A DNA stretch of 64,000 bases from Welwitschia mirabilis (lineage: Eukaryota > Gnetophyta > Gnetopsida > Welwitschiales): assembly GCA_051453625.1 (NCBI GenBank), contig JBOZIK010000001.1, forward strand, positions 243,682,005 to 243,746,004, in the 5' to 3' direction. Position 1 is the first letter of the stretch. Every line of letters begins with the position of its first letter. Both the position numbers and the translations under genes were made by a program. Below, piece by piece: positions 10,270 through 20,625 of the stretch. Under the pieces are notes generated by a model, which saw only the letters and a program-made list of their open reading frames with translations, was not told where the DNA came from and made no database searches.

Positions 10270-13205
10270 GTAGTGATTCCCATGGATTCCCAACTACTTA
10301 TAGGTGCTTCTCTTTTACTCACTATAGATCTGTGCTTCTTCAGCCTCAATAAATTATGCTTATTCTTACTAACCATCATAATAATTACTTCATACCCTTC
10401 TTAATAGATGATAAGCTATGAGATCTTGTAGAGTAGGATCACTAAAACTAAGACTTAGTTGGTCTTCTACTTATTCCTTCACCAAGTAGCATTGGTACCT
10501 GTTGTTTCTCACTAAATTATGAAAGTGGCTTCTTGAGATGAATGAGTTTCACCTGTGGGACTAAAATACTAATACTATTAATAACCAAACTAATTAAACA
10601 AGGGTGATCCAAAGTCTAATCCTTTAAAAATAGTGTAATGTCCATACAGAGAATGAATCCTAGATCAATCTTTAATCCCAAAAGAAGATAGTAAAGAACA
10701 AATGTCTACATGAGGTTACTATAGTTGTAGCTATCATTGGTAATAAGAATGTTATAAAATTTAATCAAATTTAGAATTGATGCATCTAAAACCATATCCT
10801 TATGCTCTATGTTCTCATAAAAGTTTATTTTAGAGTGCTTAAATAGTAGGTCACTCATAGATCACCATGACATACTAAAAGAATAAGAAGTAAGGGTAAC
10901 TCTAAACAAATGGACATATAGAAATGGGAGCTTTAAATTATCAATTCCAAGAATAAATTTCACAAAAATAATTGTAAGATATAAATAAGTACCTCATACT
11001 TGCATTTAAAATATCCTAGTGCTATCATCAATATTATGAATGTTTGTAGAGAATCCTACAATACCTGGATCTAGAATCCATTGATCTAATTAAACTATCA
11101 TGTTTTTTCTAACCTGAGAAAAAATCTTATCTTTCCTTTATTTCTAAAAAATAAGAGATCATTCTACTATGATTGAGTTTTTGATCCATGTTTTAAATCA
11201 TTTAGCTATTGACTTATGATAAAACTAAGGTTCATATAGTAATTTCTATATCTTTGTGGCTAGTTCTTTACTTTTGAAGGCATCAAAGGACTTTCTCCAC
11301 ACCATTTTTTAAAAAAATATATGAAGTAATAAATTGAAATTAACTAAAATACAAAAGAATAAAAAAAAAAGCACTTATGAGAGAGAAACATGTGTTTTTA
11401 CTAACTGTGAAGATGTCTACCAAATCTAAGATGTCTTTGTAGAGAAATCTGAGAAAAACAAACTTGAAAAGAGATTTGAGAGGGATAACTATTAAGGGAA
11501 GGATTGAAAATGATATATGATGGCTCCTTTTCTAATAAAAAAAGGGTCAAAACCCTATTTTTTAGCATGTTTTTGAATTTTACAATAGTTCTTGAAAGAT
11601 GTCTACCTAGTGAAAGACATTTAAAATGATAATAGTAGACATATACTTTGATGAAAGATGTTTGCTACGAAAAATTTTAAATCTTGCCCTATNNNNNNNN
11701 NNNNNNNNNNNNNNNNNNNNNNNNNNNNNNNNNNNNNNNNNNNNNNNNNNNNNNNNNNNNNNNNNNNNNNNNNNNNNNNNNNNNNNNNNNNNAGTTTCCA
11801 TGGACTTTTTTAGCTACTTGTAGATGCTTCTCCTTTACTAACTATGGATTCATGCTTCTTCATTCTCAACAAATTACATCTAATCTTACCAACCATATTT
11901 GTAATTGCTTATAGACCCTTCTTAACAAATGACAAACTATGAGATGCTATAGAGTATGATCATTTAAAATGTGATTTTTTTAATTGTCATTTACTTGAGC
12001 CTTCACTAGGTGGCACTAGTTTTCTCATTGAATTATGTGAGAGGCTTATTTAGAGGGATGAGATTCACTAATGGTACTAAAATATTGGTACTATTGATGA
12101 TCAAACTAATCAAAGATGGGTAATAGAAAGTGTGATCCTTTCAAAATAGTATTATCATATCCATACAAAGAATGAATCCTTAATTAATCTTTAATCTTAC
12201 AAGAAGATAGTAAAAACAAATTTCTACATGGGGTTACAATAGCTGCAGCTATTACCGCTAATAAGAATGTTATAAAACATGATAAAGCTTAAGATATAAG
12301 CATCTATAACCATATCCTTATATTGTATATTCTCATAAAAGTTCATTCTGGAGTGTCTAAATAGTACATTACTCATAGATTGTTGTGATATACTAACAAA
12401 ATAAAAAGAGAAAATGTATTTAAAGTAATGGATATACAACTAGGATAGCTTTTAATCATTAATCCCAAGAATAGAATTCACAAAACTAGGTGTAATATAT
12501 AAATAATTTACTCATACTTGCATTTGAAATTTTTGAGTGTTATAATCAATCTCATAAATGTTTTCATAGAATTCTTTAACAATTGGATTTGGAATTCCCT
12601 AATATAACTGAACAATAATATTCCATCCAACTTGACAAAAATATGCTAGTAGCTAATCTTTACTTTATTTCTAAAAATCAAAAGTTCATTTTTCTATGAT
12701 TAAAATTCTAGTCCATGTTTTAAATCATTTAATTATTAATTTATAGTAAAACTAAGGCTTATAGTATGGTTTATGTATTTTTTGGGCTTGTTCTTTACCT
12801 TTGGAGATATAAGAGGGCTTTCTTTTCATCATTTTTTGAAAAATATATAAATATCTAAACTAAAATCAATTGAAATGTAAAAGAATCAATAAAAATAAGC
12901 ATTTGTAAGAGAAAAGATACTTATTTATGCTAGCTGTAAATATTTCTATCATATCCAAGATGTCTTTGTAGAGAGCCTTTAAAAGAACTCTGAGAGGTAC
13001 ATTTGCCAAGTGGAGGATTATAAATAAGAGATGGTAACCCTTTTTCTAATTAAAAAGAATGAAATCCTAATATTTTATGATTTTAAATTTTGCAATAATT
13101 CTTAAAAGACATATACCTACTAAAAGACATTTAAAACAATAATAGTAGACATCTACTTTGATGAAAGATGTTTGCTACTAAAAATTTTAAATCTTGCCCT
13201 ATATA
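10270..13205 (-). repeat. Diverged direct duplication, about 1.5 kb, two copies
   Basis: The segment 10,270-11,692 is repeated at 11,795-13,205 in the same orientation, at a spacing of about 1,510 bases. Both copies begin with a match around CTTCTCTTTTACTCACTAT and finish with a match ending ATCTTGCCCTAT. The copies differ visibly throughout and carry different indels. They are too different to be two haplotypes of one locus. A 100-N gap (11,693-11,792) sits exactly at the junction. Confidence 0.75.
11693..11792. other. Assembly gap (100 N)
   Basis: Placeholder gap at the boundary between the two 1.5-kb direct copies. Confidence 0.95.
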
Positions 13206-13544
13206 CTATAAAGAAGTCTAACCTTATAAAATATGTCTATTTTAAAACTTTAAAAAGCATACATAAACTTCAAATACATCTATAAATATAAAGACATCTT
13301 CATGATAAACATCTATAATATTGAAGATGCCTCCTTGATAGATGTCTATAAAATTAAAGACATCTTTCTTGAAAGATAAAAAAACTTTGAAAGAATCTAT
13401 AACTAATATCAAGATAATAGTATTACATTAAAAACATAAATTATCAAGCATAAAATTTACCTTTCAATCCTCTTACTATAATCTCAACTCAGAGAATATT
13501 GTAATTTAAGGTTGAGATTTAAATGATATTTCTTAATTACTTAC

Positions 13545-14240
13545 TTAATTAGGTAAGATCCAATCCCTAAGTTCCTGCATAATTTAATAAACCTTTTACA
13601 ACTTAAAGGTTTAGTGAAGATGTCAGTAAGTTAATCATCAATACTAATATATTACATCATGATGTACTTATTTTGTACATCCTCTTAGAGAAAGTGATGT
13701 CTAATCTTAATGCATTTAGTTCTTAAATATTGCATTATAATCTTTGAGATGTTGATAGCACTTTTGTTGTCACAAAATATAGGAATTTATTTTAAGAAGA
13801 GTCTAAAATATTTTAATGTTTCCTTCATCCAAAGTAGTTATGCATAACAACTCTCAGTAGCAATATGTTTAGTCTAAGTAATTGAAAGAGTACTTTATTT
13901 TTTCTTTTTTCTACTCCAAGATATCACACACTACCCAAGTAAGAAGTAGGCTCTACTTATACTTCTTCTATCATCTTTACATCTTGCCCAATCTGCATCA
14001 CAATACCCAAGTAGATCAAGGTGGGTTTCCTTTGAATACCAAGATCTCCAATTAGTAGTATTCTTTAAATAATGAAAAATTCTTTTGTCTAATTTAAGAT
14101 AAGATTTTATAGGATCACTTTAATAAAAAAACATAAATTCCTACACTTAAAATGATATTAGATATACTAGTAGTAAGATGCAATAGAATACTAATCATAC
14201 CTATGTATAGCTTTTGATCAACATTTTTACCATGATTATT
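13545..14240 (-). pseudogene. Copia RNase H with C-terminal remnant of RT
   Basis: The minus strand reads in order GKNVDQKLYIGMI (the RT-RNase H connection, usually GKSVDQKLYRSMIG), KRIFHYLKNT, the RNase H box YCDADWA (13,985-14,005), VISWSRKKK, ATESCYA, FCDNKSAIN (about 13,750-13,782) and DIFTKPL (about 13,603-13,630). RNase H removes the RNA strand during reverse transcription, and the YCDADWA aspartates and the glutamate of ATESC are still present. Several stops interrupt the frame. The RT fingers, palm and YVDD box are absent; the sequence jumps from the end of the integrase directly to GKNVD at about 14,240. Identification is firm, function is lost. Confidence 0.85.
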
Positions 14241-14860
14241 TTTATTTATTTTTATGTTTTAATTCATTTAAATATATTTGGTTTTGCAATCTAGAACTGA
14301 GTTTGAGATGTAGCATGCAATGTTCATGGCATTTTTCCAAACATCATTAAGAACTATTTATCATACATCATTGTTCTTATCATTTCATTTAGAACTTTAT
14401 TCTTGTTTTTGATTATTCCATTTTGTTATTTAGTTCTTAATGCAAACAATTGATGAAGAATACCGAACTCTTCACAAAAATGTTTAAACCTTACATTTTT
14501 AAATTTAATTCCATTGTTTCTTCTTATCGTCTTGCTATTATATGCATTTTGATTTTGTAAATTAATACAAAACCTAGAGAAAACATTAAATTCCTCATCC
14601 TTATATGTAAGGAAGGCTACCCATGTAAAATGTGAATAAGCATTAATAATAGTTAAATAATATCTCTTCTTATCAAACCTTTCTATAGGAGATGAACCAA
14701 TAATATTAAGATGTAAACTATCTAAAATCCATTTAGTTGTGATAGTTTTTTTCTTACCAAATCTTACCCTTATTTATTTTTCTTTCTAGCATGCTTCACA
14801 AACTTGGTTATCAGTGCTTTTTGACATAGGAAGTTCTTTTACCATTTATTTTTTATATAA
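14240..14860 (-). pseudogene. Copia integrase, catalytic residues lost
   Basis: The integrase would insert element cDNA into the host genome. From the N-terminal side the minus strand shows a degraded zinc-binding tail near 14,760-14,830, then YSHFTWVAFLTYKDEEF (14,600-14,655), IRRNNGIKF (about 14,505-14,530), FCEEFGILH, and a stop-interrupted NGIIKNKN (14,401-14,440). In active relatives these read DDYSRFTW, IRSDHGTEF and NGVVERKN. All three acidic positions of the DDE triad are gone: the first acidic pair reads NA, the second D is N and the E is K. The domain ends at NSVLDCKT, where the deletion into RT begins. Confidence 0.85.
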
Positions 14861-14959
14861 TAGCTTCATTTCACTTGTAGTACTTAATAAACACTTGATT
14901 TCCTTGTTAGAAATATTTTGTAGAGTACTGATATAGATATTTGGTTTTTTAATACCAGC

Positions 14960-15260
14960 AAATAATATTTTGGTTAAGTTATATAATTTAATCACACAAT
15001 CATCTTTGGTAGAAGTAATAAAAAATTTTTTATTACATAATTGATTAACACTTAAAAGATTAAATTACAATCCTTCTACAAATAATACATTTTTTACCTC
15101 AAGTAGGTTACCTGCTCTAATGGTTTTAATACCTCTGATATGTGCTTCTGTGTTATCTCCAAAGGTAACTACTCCTTTGGCTTATTTTATCGAAGTGGTA
15201 AAATTGCATTTATCTCTATTATATGCCTTGAACATTCACTGTCAACATATCAAACATGCT
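14960..15260 (-). pseudogene. Copia protease and pre-integrase segment
   Basis: The aspartic protease would cut the polyprotein. The minus strand retains DSECSRH at 15,226-15,243, matching the family active site DSGCSRH with the glycine replaced by glutamate. After a frameshift it continues with VTFGDNTEAHIRGI, TIRAGNLLEVKNVLFVEG and NLLSVNQLCNK, typical of the protease end and pre-integrase domain. The plus-strand ORFs in this interval (15,120-15,349) are antisense shadows. Confidence 0.85.
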
Positions 15261-15359
15261 TCTTTACTATTCATAGTGCAATATGTACTAATAGAATTGG
15301 TCTTAATTTTGAAATCCCTATTTTCTTTGGTTTAACCTATACAAAATGATATACCATAC

Positions 15360-16950
15360 TTATTAGCCTTTTGGAACTATTAGTATAATATTTGTTTTTG
15401 AATTTCATTATATAATTAAATTTATAATGATCTTGTTTATAATAGTAATAACTATAAATTAATTAGTAAACAATAAATACTCATACTTTGATTTGTAGTT
15501 CCATTTTTTAGAAAAAAGAAGCTAAGGTACTAGTGGAGGATTCATTGTAACACAAATCACTTTTATAATTTGGACTTATACATTGTTTAAGCATGATGTT
15601 TAATGTCTTATTTTCTAAGATAAACATTTCATTAATTTTATTTAAATCAAAAAGTCCCTATCTTACATGCTTCAACTCACATGTTAGTTTATTAATCTCA
15701 ACTTTAAGAGTTAAATTTTTAGATGATAACGTATTGCAAGAACATCTTTCTTATTCATAAGATAATTTATAAGAATGAAGTAATTTTTTCATTTTAGCAT
15801 ATATCTTTTGCAATTTAATAAATTCATCAAAAATTAAATCATACCTTTTTTAAAGATTCATACCTATTTAACCTTCACTGTCTAATTCAGATTCTTCTTT
15901 TCTTTCATCATTTTCCTTTTGGATGTGTACAATGGCCATGTAGGAGGAATGGACTTCTTCATCATAAGATTTTTCTACCTCAATTGTGTATTTATCATCA
16001 TATCATCTTGTGAATAAAGATCTCTTTTTCTTGGGATCTTTCTTTCATGTTTTTTCTTACATTCTATTAGACATGGGACCTTTTGAGGCTATGTGTCCTT
16101 ACCCTCTACATACCCAACATTTGAACTTGAAAATATTTAACTTGGAAGAAAATGAAATGATACTAGAAGTATTACCTTTAGAATTAGCTCTAGCTTGAAA
16201 TTTAAATGATCTATGATAGCCCTCCTTTTTTTAATTCTTATGTGAGAAAATATTTTTAACTCACATTATGATAAGAGAAAGTTCTTTATCCACATCATCC
16301 TAACCCTTCCTTTATTTTCTATTTTATGCTTTTTCATATATTTTCACTAGCTTTAAGAGTAATGGAATTCTCTTTTAAAGTACCATTTTGAATAAGATCA
16401 TTTCATAAATTATCAAAGCACTTTACAATTATTTAATCTTCATTAAGTTGAAACCTATTGCTTCTTTCATGACTGTTGTCTTAGGCCTATATTCTAGAGT
16501 TAAGAATCTAATACCCTTTTGTATTACCTTTACCTTAGCAAAACTTTCATTAATACCATGTATAACATTCACAATGTTGAAGACTCTTATGAAGTATTCA
16601 TGAACTCTCTCATCATTGTTCATTTTAAGATTTTCAAACTAATTTATCCAAACAAGAAATTTTTATTGCTTAATAATTGAGGTTCCTTCTTATGTTTCCA
16701 CTAGAACATTGCATATCTCTTAAGCTATCTTATATCTAATTATTCTATTAAATTTCCCATTATAAGAGATGAGTAGAGGGCATTATTTACTTTTAAGTCA
16801 TACATAAAGACTACCTTTTATTTGTCTTTTCAATTTCTTTTAGCGTGATTTGTATGATGGTATTTCCTACAACATCTGTTATGACTTCTGTAGGCCTTGA
16901 ATATCCATCTTCAATGCTTTGTTAAATCTGAAATGCGTAAGACTAAAGTA
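15360..16950 (-). pseudogene. Copia gag (UBN2-type) with zinc knuckles
   Basis: Gag forms the virus-like particle that packages element RNA. An open stretch at 16,429-16,623 reads NNDERVHEYFIRVFNIVN and then FLTLEYRPKTTVMKEA, matching the UBN2 gag domain of plant copia. Further upstream (16,640-16,940) there is NALYSSLIMGN and other gag N-terminal pieces broken by stops. A zinc knuckle near 16,090-16,122 reads CWVC, then a stop in place of a residue, then GHIASKGP. A second near 15,400-15,440 reads YYYYKQDHYKFN, where tyrosines stand at expected cysteines. The start codon is not identifiable. Confidence 0.8.
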
Positions 16951-17066
16951 CACTCACATCCTCATACTTCAATAGGCATAGTTACTCTTATTAAAGAGTG
17001 AAGGTCTAATGAATAACACCCCTTTCATAGTTTACTTAAGGATGTTACTCATTTTGATGAGTACCT

Positions 17067-17078
17067 GCTCTAATACCA
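17067..17078 (-). promoter_or_regulatory. Primer-binding site, initiator methionine tRNA
   Basis: The minus strand reads TGGTATTAGAGC, one base from the canonical plant copia site TGGTATCAGAGC, complementary to the 3' end of initiator tRNA-Met. The single difference is a C-to-T change. It fixes the inner edge of the 5' LTR near 17,080. Confidence 0.85.
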
Positions 17079-17080
17079 CT

Positions 17081-17960
17081 TGAAAATCATTGAACTAAAA
17101 GGGAAGGGATGAATAAGGTCTACTAAAAATAAATTTAATAGAAAATAAATTAAAACTTATATAATGAATACCTTACTAGATTAATGTGTTTTCCCAACCT
17201 AGGTACGTCCACACATAGAGAGTAGCTTCCTATCATACCTCTAAGTTTTATTAACTTACAAAAATAGTCATTTGAGAGAATCACCAATCTTACATACAAT
17301 ATGAGATACTCCTCTTAAGGTAGAATTTTCTTCCTCTTAGGGATATCTGATAAATTAGTACAAAAAATTTGCTCATAGGAACTAACATAATGTGAGATAC
17401 TCCTCTTAAGGCATCACTTTCTTTCCCCAGGGATATTCAAAAAATTAAGACATACATATGCTCTCAAGCACCACAAAAGCATACCTACATAAGGATTACC
17501 TTATAATTCATAAACCCTAATAAGAGATATTTAGATTAGATGATAAGAAATGGATTATAATAAGAGTATTCAAATATATAACATCATAATAACTTAGATC
17601 CAACAAATAATGTTAACAAATGAAACAACAAGCCTAAAAAGATGTGTATTTGAGAGGTGCTTGAGTTTGTTCTTTTTATTATCAACCATGAGTGTCAAAG
17701 ATTAGATTGATGCAACATTGAAGAAGCCAATGCTCAAATGATGTAGTTACTTAATAGTCCCTTATAAAAGATATCTTAAATGCTTCATGAACAAAATCAA
17801 TCACCTATGCAGTCATGCATTTATTTATTTATTTATTTTGTTAAGTCATGTTTTTATATATTTTGATGTGCTTTCAGCTATTTTTCTTAGACAAATAGAT
17901 GTTTAAAACTTATAACCATTGTACAATGAATAGAAACAATCAAGAATAAGGTACATATTA
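17081..17960 (-). repeat. Truncated 5' LTR of the copia element
   Basis: The sequence is collinear with LTR A from about 1,325 to 2,215 and then stops. The missing part is the outer 590 bases containing U3, including the AGATGTCT cluster. At about 17,960 it is replaced by a gypsy LTR. Without U3 the element has lost its own promoter. The rest of this LTR is not found elsewhere in the window. Confidence 0.7.
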
Positions 17961-19150
17961 TAGCTTAAATTTATAAAATCTTGAAGTCCTTAAGAAAATC
18001 CTATAAATCACAAATACTTGCATAAATCACATACTAGTATAGATAAGAGTTAATCCAAATGTCGTAATCCATTGAAGGCACTAGGCTAGAAGTTAAAGAA
18101 TTGATTTTGGTAAAGTATTTTTAGTCCTTTTCATTTAGGTAAATAAAAGTAAAAAAAAAATGAAGAAATATAATACAAGGTGAATTCAAATGTAATGCAT
18201 ATAGATGAAACAAAAATAAAATAATAAATCTATTTGGCTACCAATCTTTCTATTACTAAAATCAATCCTTGTAACTATTTATTACTTAGTCTTAACTAAT
18301 ATAAGATATAAGATACATTAAACAAAATATAGATAAATGCAACTACTAAGTGATGGAAATGCAATATGGAATGGAATGTAAGTACTAAACTAATAGTGTT
18401 AAACTTAATAAAAGTTGCTCTTATAATATAGATTAACTATGAAACCATAGTTGAACCATAATAAACATAAACCATAATGGAGTTGCACATAATAGAAGAA
18501 AAGGAACCTTTTATTAAACTTGAATCAACATCCACTTACAAAGAAGTAGTACCTTAATGAAGGATTTAAAACCCAACATCAAAGAAGACTTTTCTCTCTA
18601 GCATAAGATAGATCTCTTGTCTTTCAATCTCCCATCAAAATACTTTTCAATACAAAAGATGAAATTGGAAGTGATGACATAGGAGATATTTATAGTTTTA
18701 CATTAGAGGTTTTAGAAATAAAACCCTAGTAGTCAGAGATGAAACCCTAGTAGTCCATATAGGGAACATGACCTCATTATAAAGATAATTCATTTTATTC
18801 ATATAAAATAGTTGTTGTCATGCCTATTATCCAGACAACCATGGGGATGATGCCCATAATATAAGATGACTCATTAGTTTTTAGTCCCACAGTTAGCCCC
18901 ATAGCCTTTAGTCCATGTGAGCATCACTATCATCCTAGACATCATCTATATGACATGGGGAAGGATAGGCTTTCATATCTTTTTTCTTCAAAATACTAAG
19001 AATTAGAATTTGTCTAAAATGCCTTCAAATATATTAAGAATTATATATTTTTGTGATCATGACATTAACTATTCATAATCATTAGAATTCTATCAAAACC
19101 TATATAAATGTCCTAAAGTTTTCAAAAGACCCTATTAAATACATATGATT
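17960..19150 (-). repeat. Ty3/gypsy LTR, minus orientation (copy 1)
   Basis: This is collinear with the minus-strand LTR at 25,960-27,314 and, as reverse complement, with the plus-strand LTRs at 19,224, 31,033, 38,724 and 61,037. A block beginning GTATAGATAAGAGTTAATCC marks the 3' part of the LTR. It could be the 3' LTR of the minus-strand gypsy coding region at 22,195-25,130. Boundaries are approximate. Confidence 0.65.
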
Positions 19151-19223
19151 TAGCATTATAACATAGCCCTCCACTTAGCTGTATTAGCTCTTGGTAAAGT
19201 AAGCAATTGTTGCACTGCCAAAT

Positions 19224-20597
19224 TGTATATATTTGATAGGATATTTTGAGTAGTTTTATAGGATATTATAAAAATTTACACCAAGTTTTAATGATAATGG
19301 AGAGCTAAGGAAAATGTCACAAAAACATAAAATATTTATTACATTTGATAATATTTAAAGCAAGTTATAATACTTCCTATCTAAAGAAGTAATTCTATAA
19401 TTAAAGAGGCTAATGTAAGAGAAGAAATACTTTATGAAATCCCATCATCCATATTTATGAAAGCTCATCATCCACCTAATCATCTAGACAATCATATGGA
19501 TGATAAAAGTACTTAAGCTAAGAAGCATGCTTACTAGATTAATCAGGTAGCTGATGTGGAACTCATATGATATGTTATTATCTCTTATGACATTTGAATG
19601 ATTAGTAGGCCAATACCTAAAATTAACACTTCATCAAACTTCACCAAAATTTGGCCATATGACTTGCATCTTCTTGCATGACTATTAGGGTTGTTAGCAA
19701 GTTTGTTACTATTTACTAATTTTAGATTCTATTTTGTAATAAATATCTCCTTCAATTCCATTTCATTTTCATCTTCTTTGGCACTAGAAATTTGTATGAT
19801 AGGGGATCAAAGGACAAGAGGTCCATCCTTTGTTATTACAAAGAGACATTTTACTTAGTGTTAGGCTGTGTATCCTTCATTGAGGTCCTACTATTTTGTA
19901 ATATAAATGTTTGATTTGATTTAATAAAAAGTCTATTTTTCTTTTCATATCTTCTTCTATGTGTATTTCCCTTTATGGTTTATATTACTTTTGATTCCAT
20001 GATAGTCTCATTGGTGATATAGATCATAAGGATAATCTTTGTTAAGGTTGATATTATTAGTTTAGATGCATTGCATTTCATTTCCTAGATGAGCTTTAAA
20101 TTATTTTTATATTATATTTGATGTACCTAATAGGTTATGTNNNNNNNNNNNNNNNNNNNNNNNNNNNNNNNNNNNNNNNNNNNNNNNNNNNNNNNNNNNN
20201 NNNNNNNNNNNNNNNNNNNNNNNNNNNNNNNNNNNNNNNNTTAGTCTTGGTCTAGTGATGATTTTCCTTGATTGATCTTGGTTATACATTACTAATCTTC
20301 ATAATAGGTTGATCTGGTAATTGGATAGAAGTTACATTTAGAATAGAACTTGCATCTCATTTTACATAGTGTATTCATTTATACTATTATTATTCTAATT
20401 AGAGATTATGAAATATTTCATTTTTAAAATTAATTCACTTTCTTTTTGCCTATGCCTCAATAGAATTATAAAATTTGGATCATTCAAATCTATATTAGTA
20501 TGTTGCATTATTCAAAGCATATATATATATATATATATATATAAAATTTCAAGATTTATTTCAAGACATGATATTTACACAAATACACATCACAACA
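19224..20597 (+). repeat. Ty3/gypsy LTR, plus orientation (copy 2)
   Basis: The LTR begins TGTATATATTTGATAGGATA after GCCAAAT and ends CATCACAACA directly before a primer site. This start and end recur in the other family members. It is about 1.37 kb long and includes a 100-N gap at 20,141-20,240. It stands back to back with copy 1, the two 5' ends being about 75 bases apart. Confidence 0.75.
20519..20543. repeat. (AT)n microsatellite
   Basis: About twelve AT dinucleotides inside the LTR. They are not present at this place in the sister LTRs. Confidence 0.9.
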
Positions 20598-20625
20598 TCT
20601 TGACATTGTTACTGGGAAAGGCTAC
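20598..20625 (+). promoter_or_regulatory. Gypsy primer-binding site
   Basis: TTGACATTGTTACTGGGAAA follows the LTR end. Comparison with 32,276, 62,259 and the minus-strand site at 25,934 suggests an ancestral TGGTGCCATTGCCGGGG, close to the TGGCGCCGTTGCCGGGG sites of Athila-like gypsy elements. Confidence 0.65.

Larger units (their letters stand above)
9570..13540 (-). pseudogene. Extra region between pol and 3' LTR (candidate decayed env-like third ORF)
   Basis: Canonical copia elements have little sequence between RNase H and the polypurine tract; here there are about 4 kb. The minus strand keeps coding-like stretches. At 12,224-12,439 and in the parallel segment near 10,720-10,865 there are related residues (such as NFYENI, KDMV and FYNILI) although the DNA has diverged. 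Further on, a passage with LLLGLKIDLGFIL faintly recalls the plant-transposon-associated domain of third ORFs in some plant elements. An acidic, low-complexity stretch lies at 9,650-9,760. The assignment to an env-like ORF is inference from position and weak similarity; no complete frame survives. Confidence 0.35.
7566..17960 (-). mobile_element. Degenerate Ty1/copia retrotransposon with extra 3' region
   Basis: On the minus strand the order is truncated 5' LTR, initiator-tRNA primer site, gag, protease, integrase, remains of reverse transcriptase, RNase H, a 4-kb extra region, polypurine tract and 3' LTR. Protease before integrase and integrase before RT is the defining copia order. The extra region after pol, together with the GGGGGAG tract, resembles the Sirevirus-type branch of plant copia. 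Stops and frameshifts occur in every domain, the integrase catalytic acids are replaced, and most of the RT is deleted, so the element cannot move by itself. Confidence 0.8.

Noticed and set aside
10270-13205. The two 1.5-kb copies as two haplotypes placed in a row
   Set aside because: The copies differ too much, in substitutions and indels, for alleles; an old duplication fits better, although the gap at the junction leaves the join untested.
15120-15349. Plus-strand ORFs of about 70 codons
   Set aside because: They are antisense to the conserved copia protease and pre-integrase segment on the minus strand.
16021-16198. Plus-strand ORF near the copia gag
   Set aside because: It overlaps the minus-strand gag zinc knuckle and has no support of its own.
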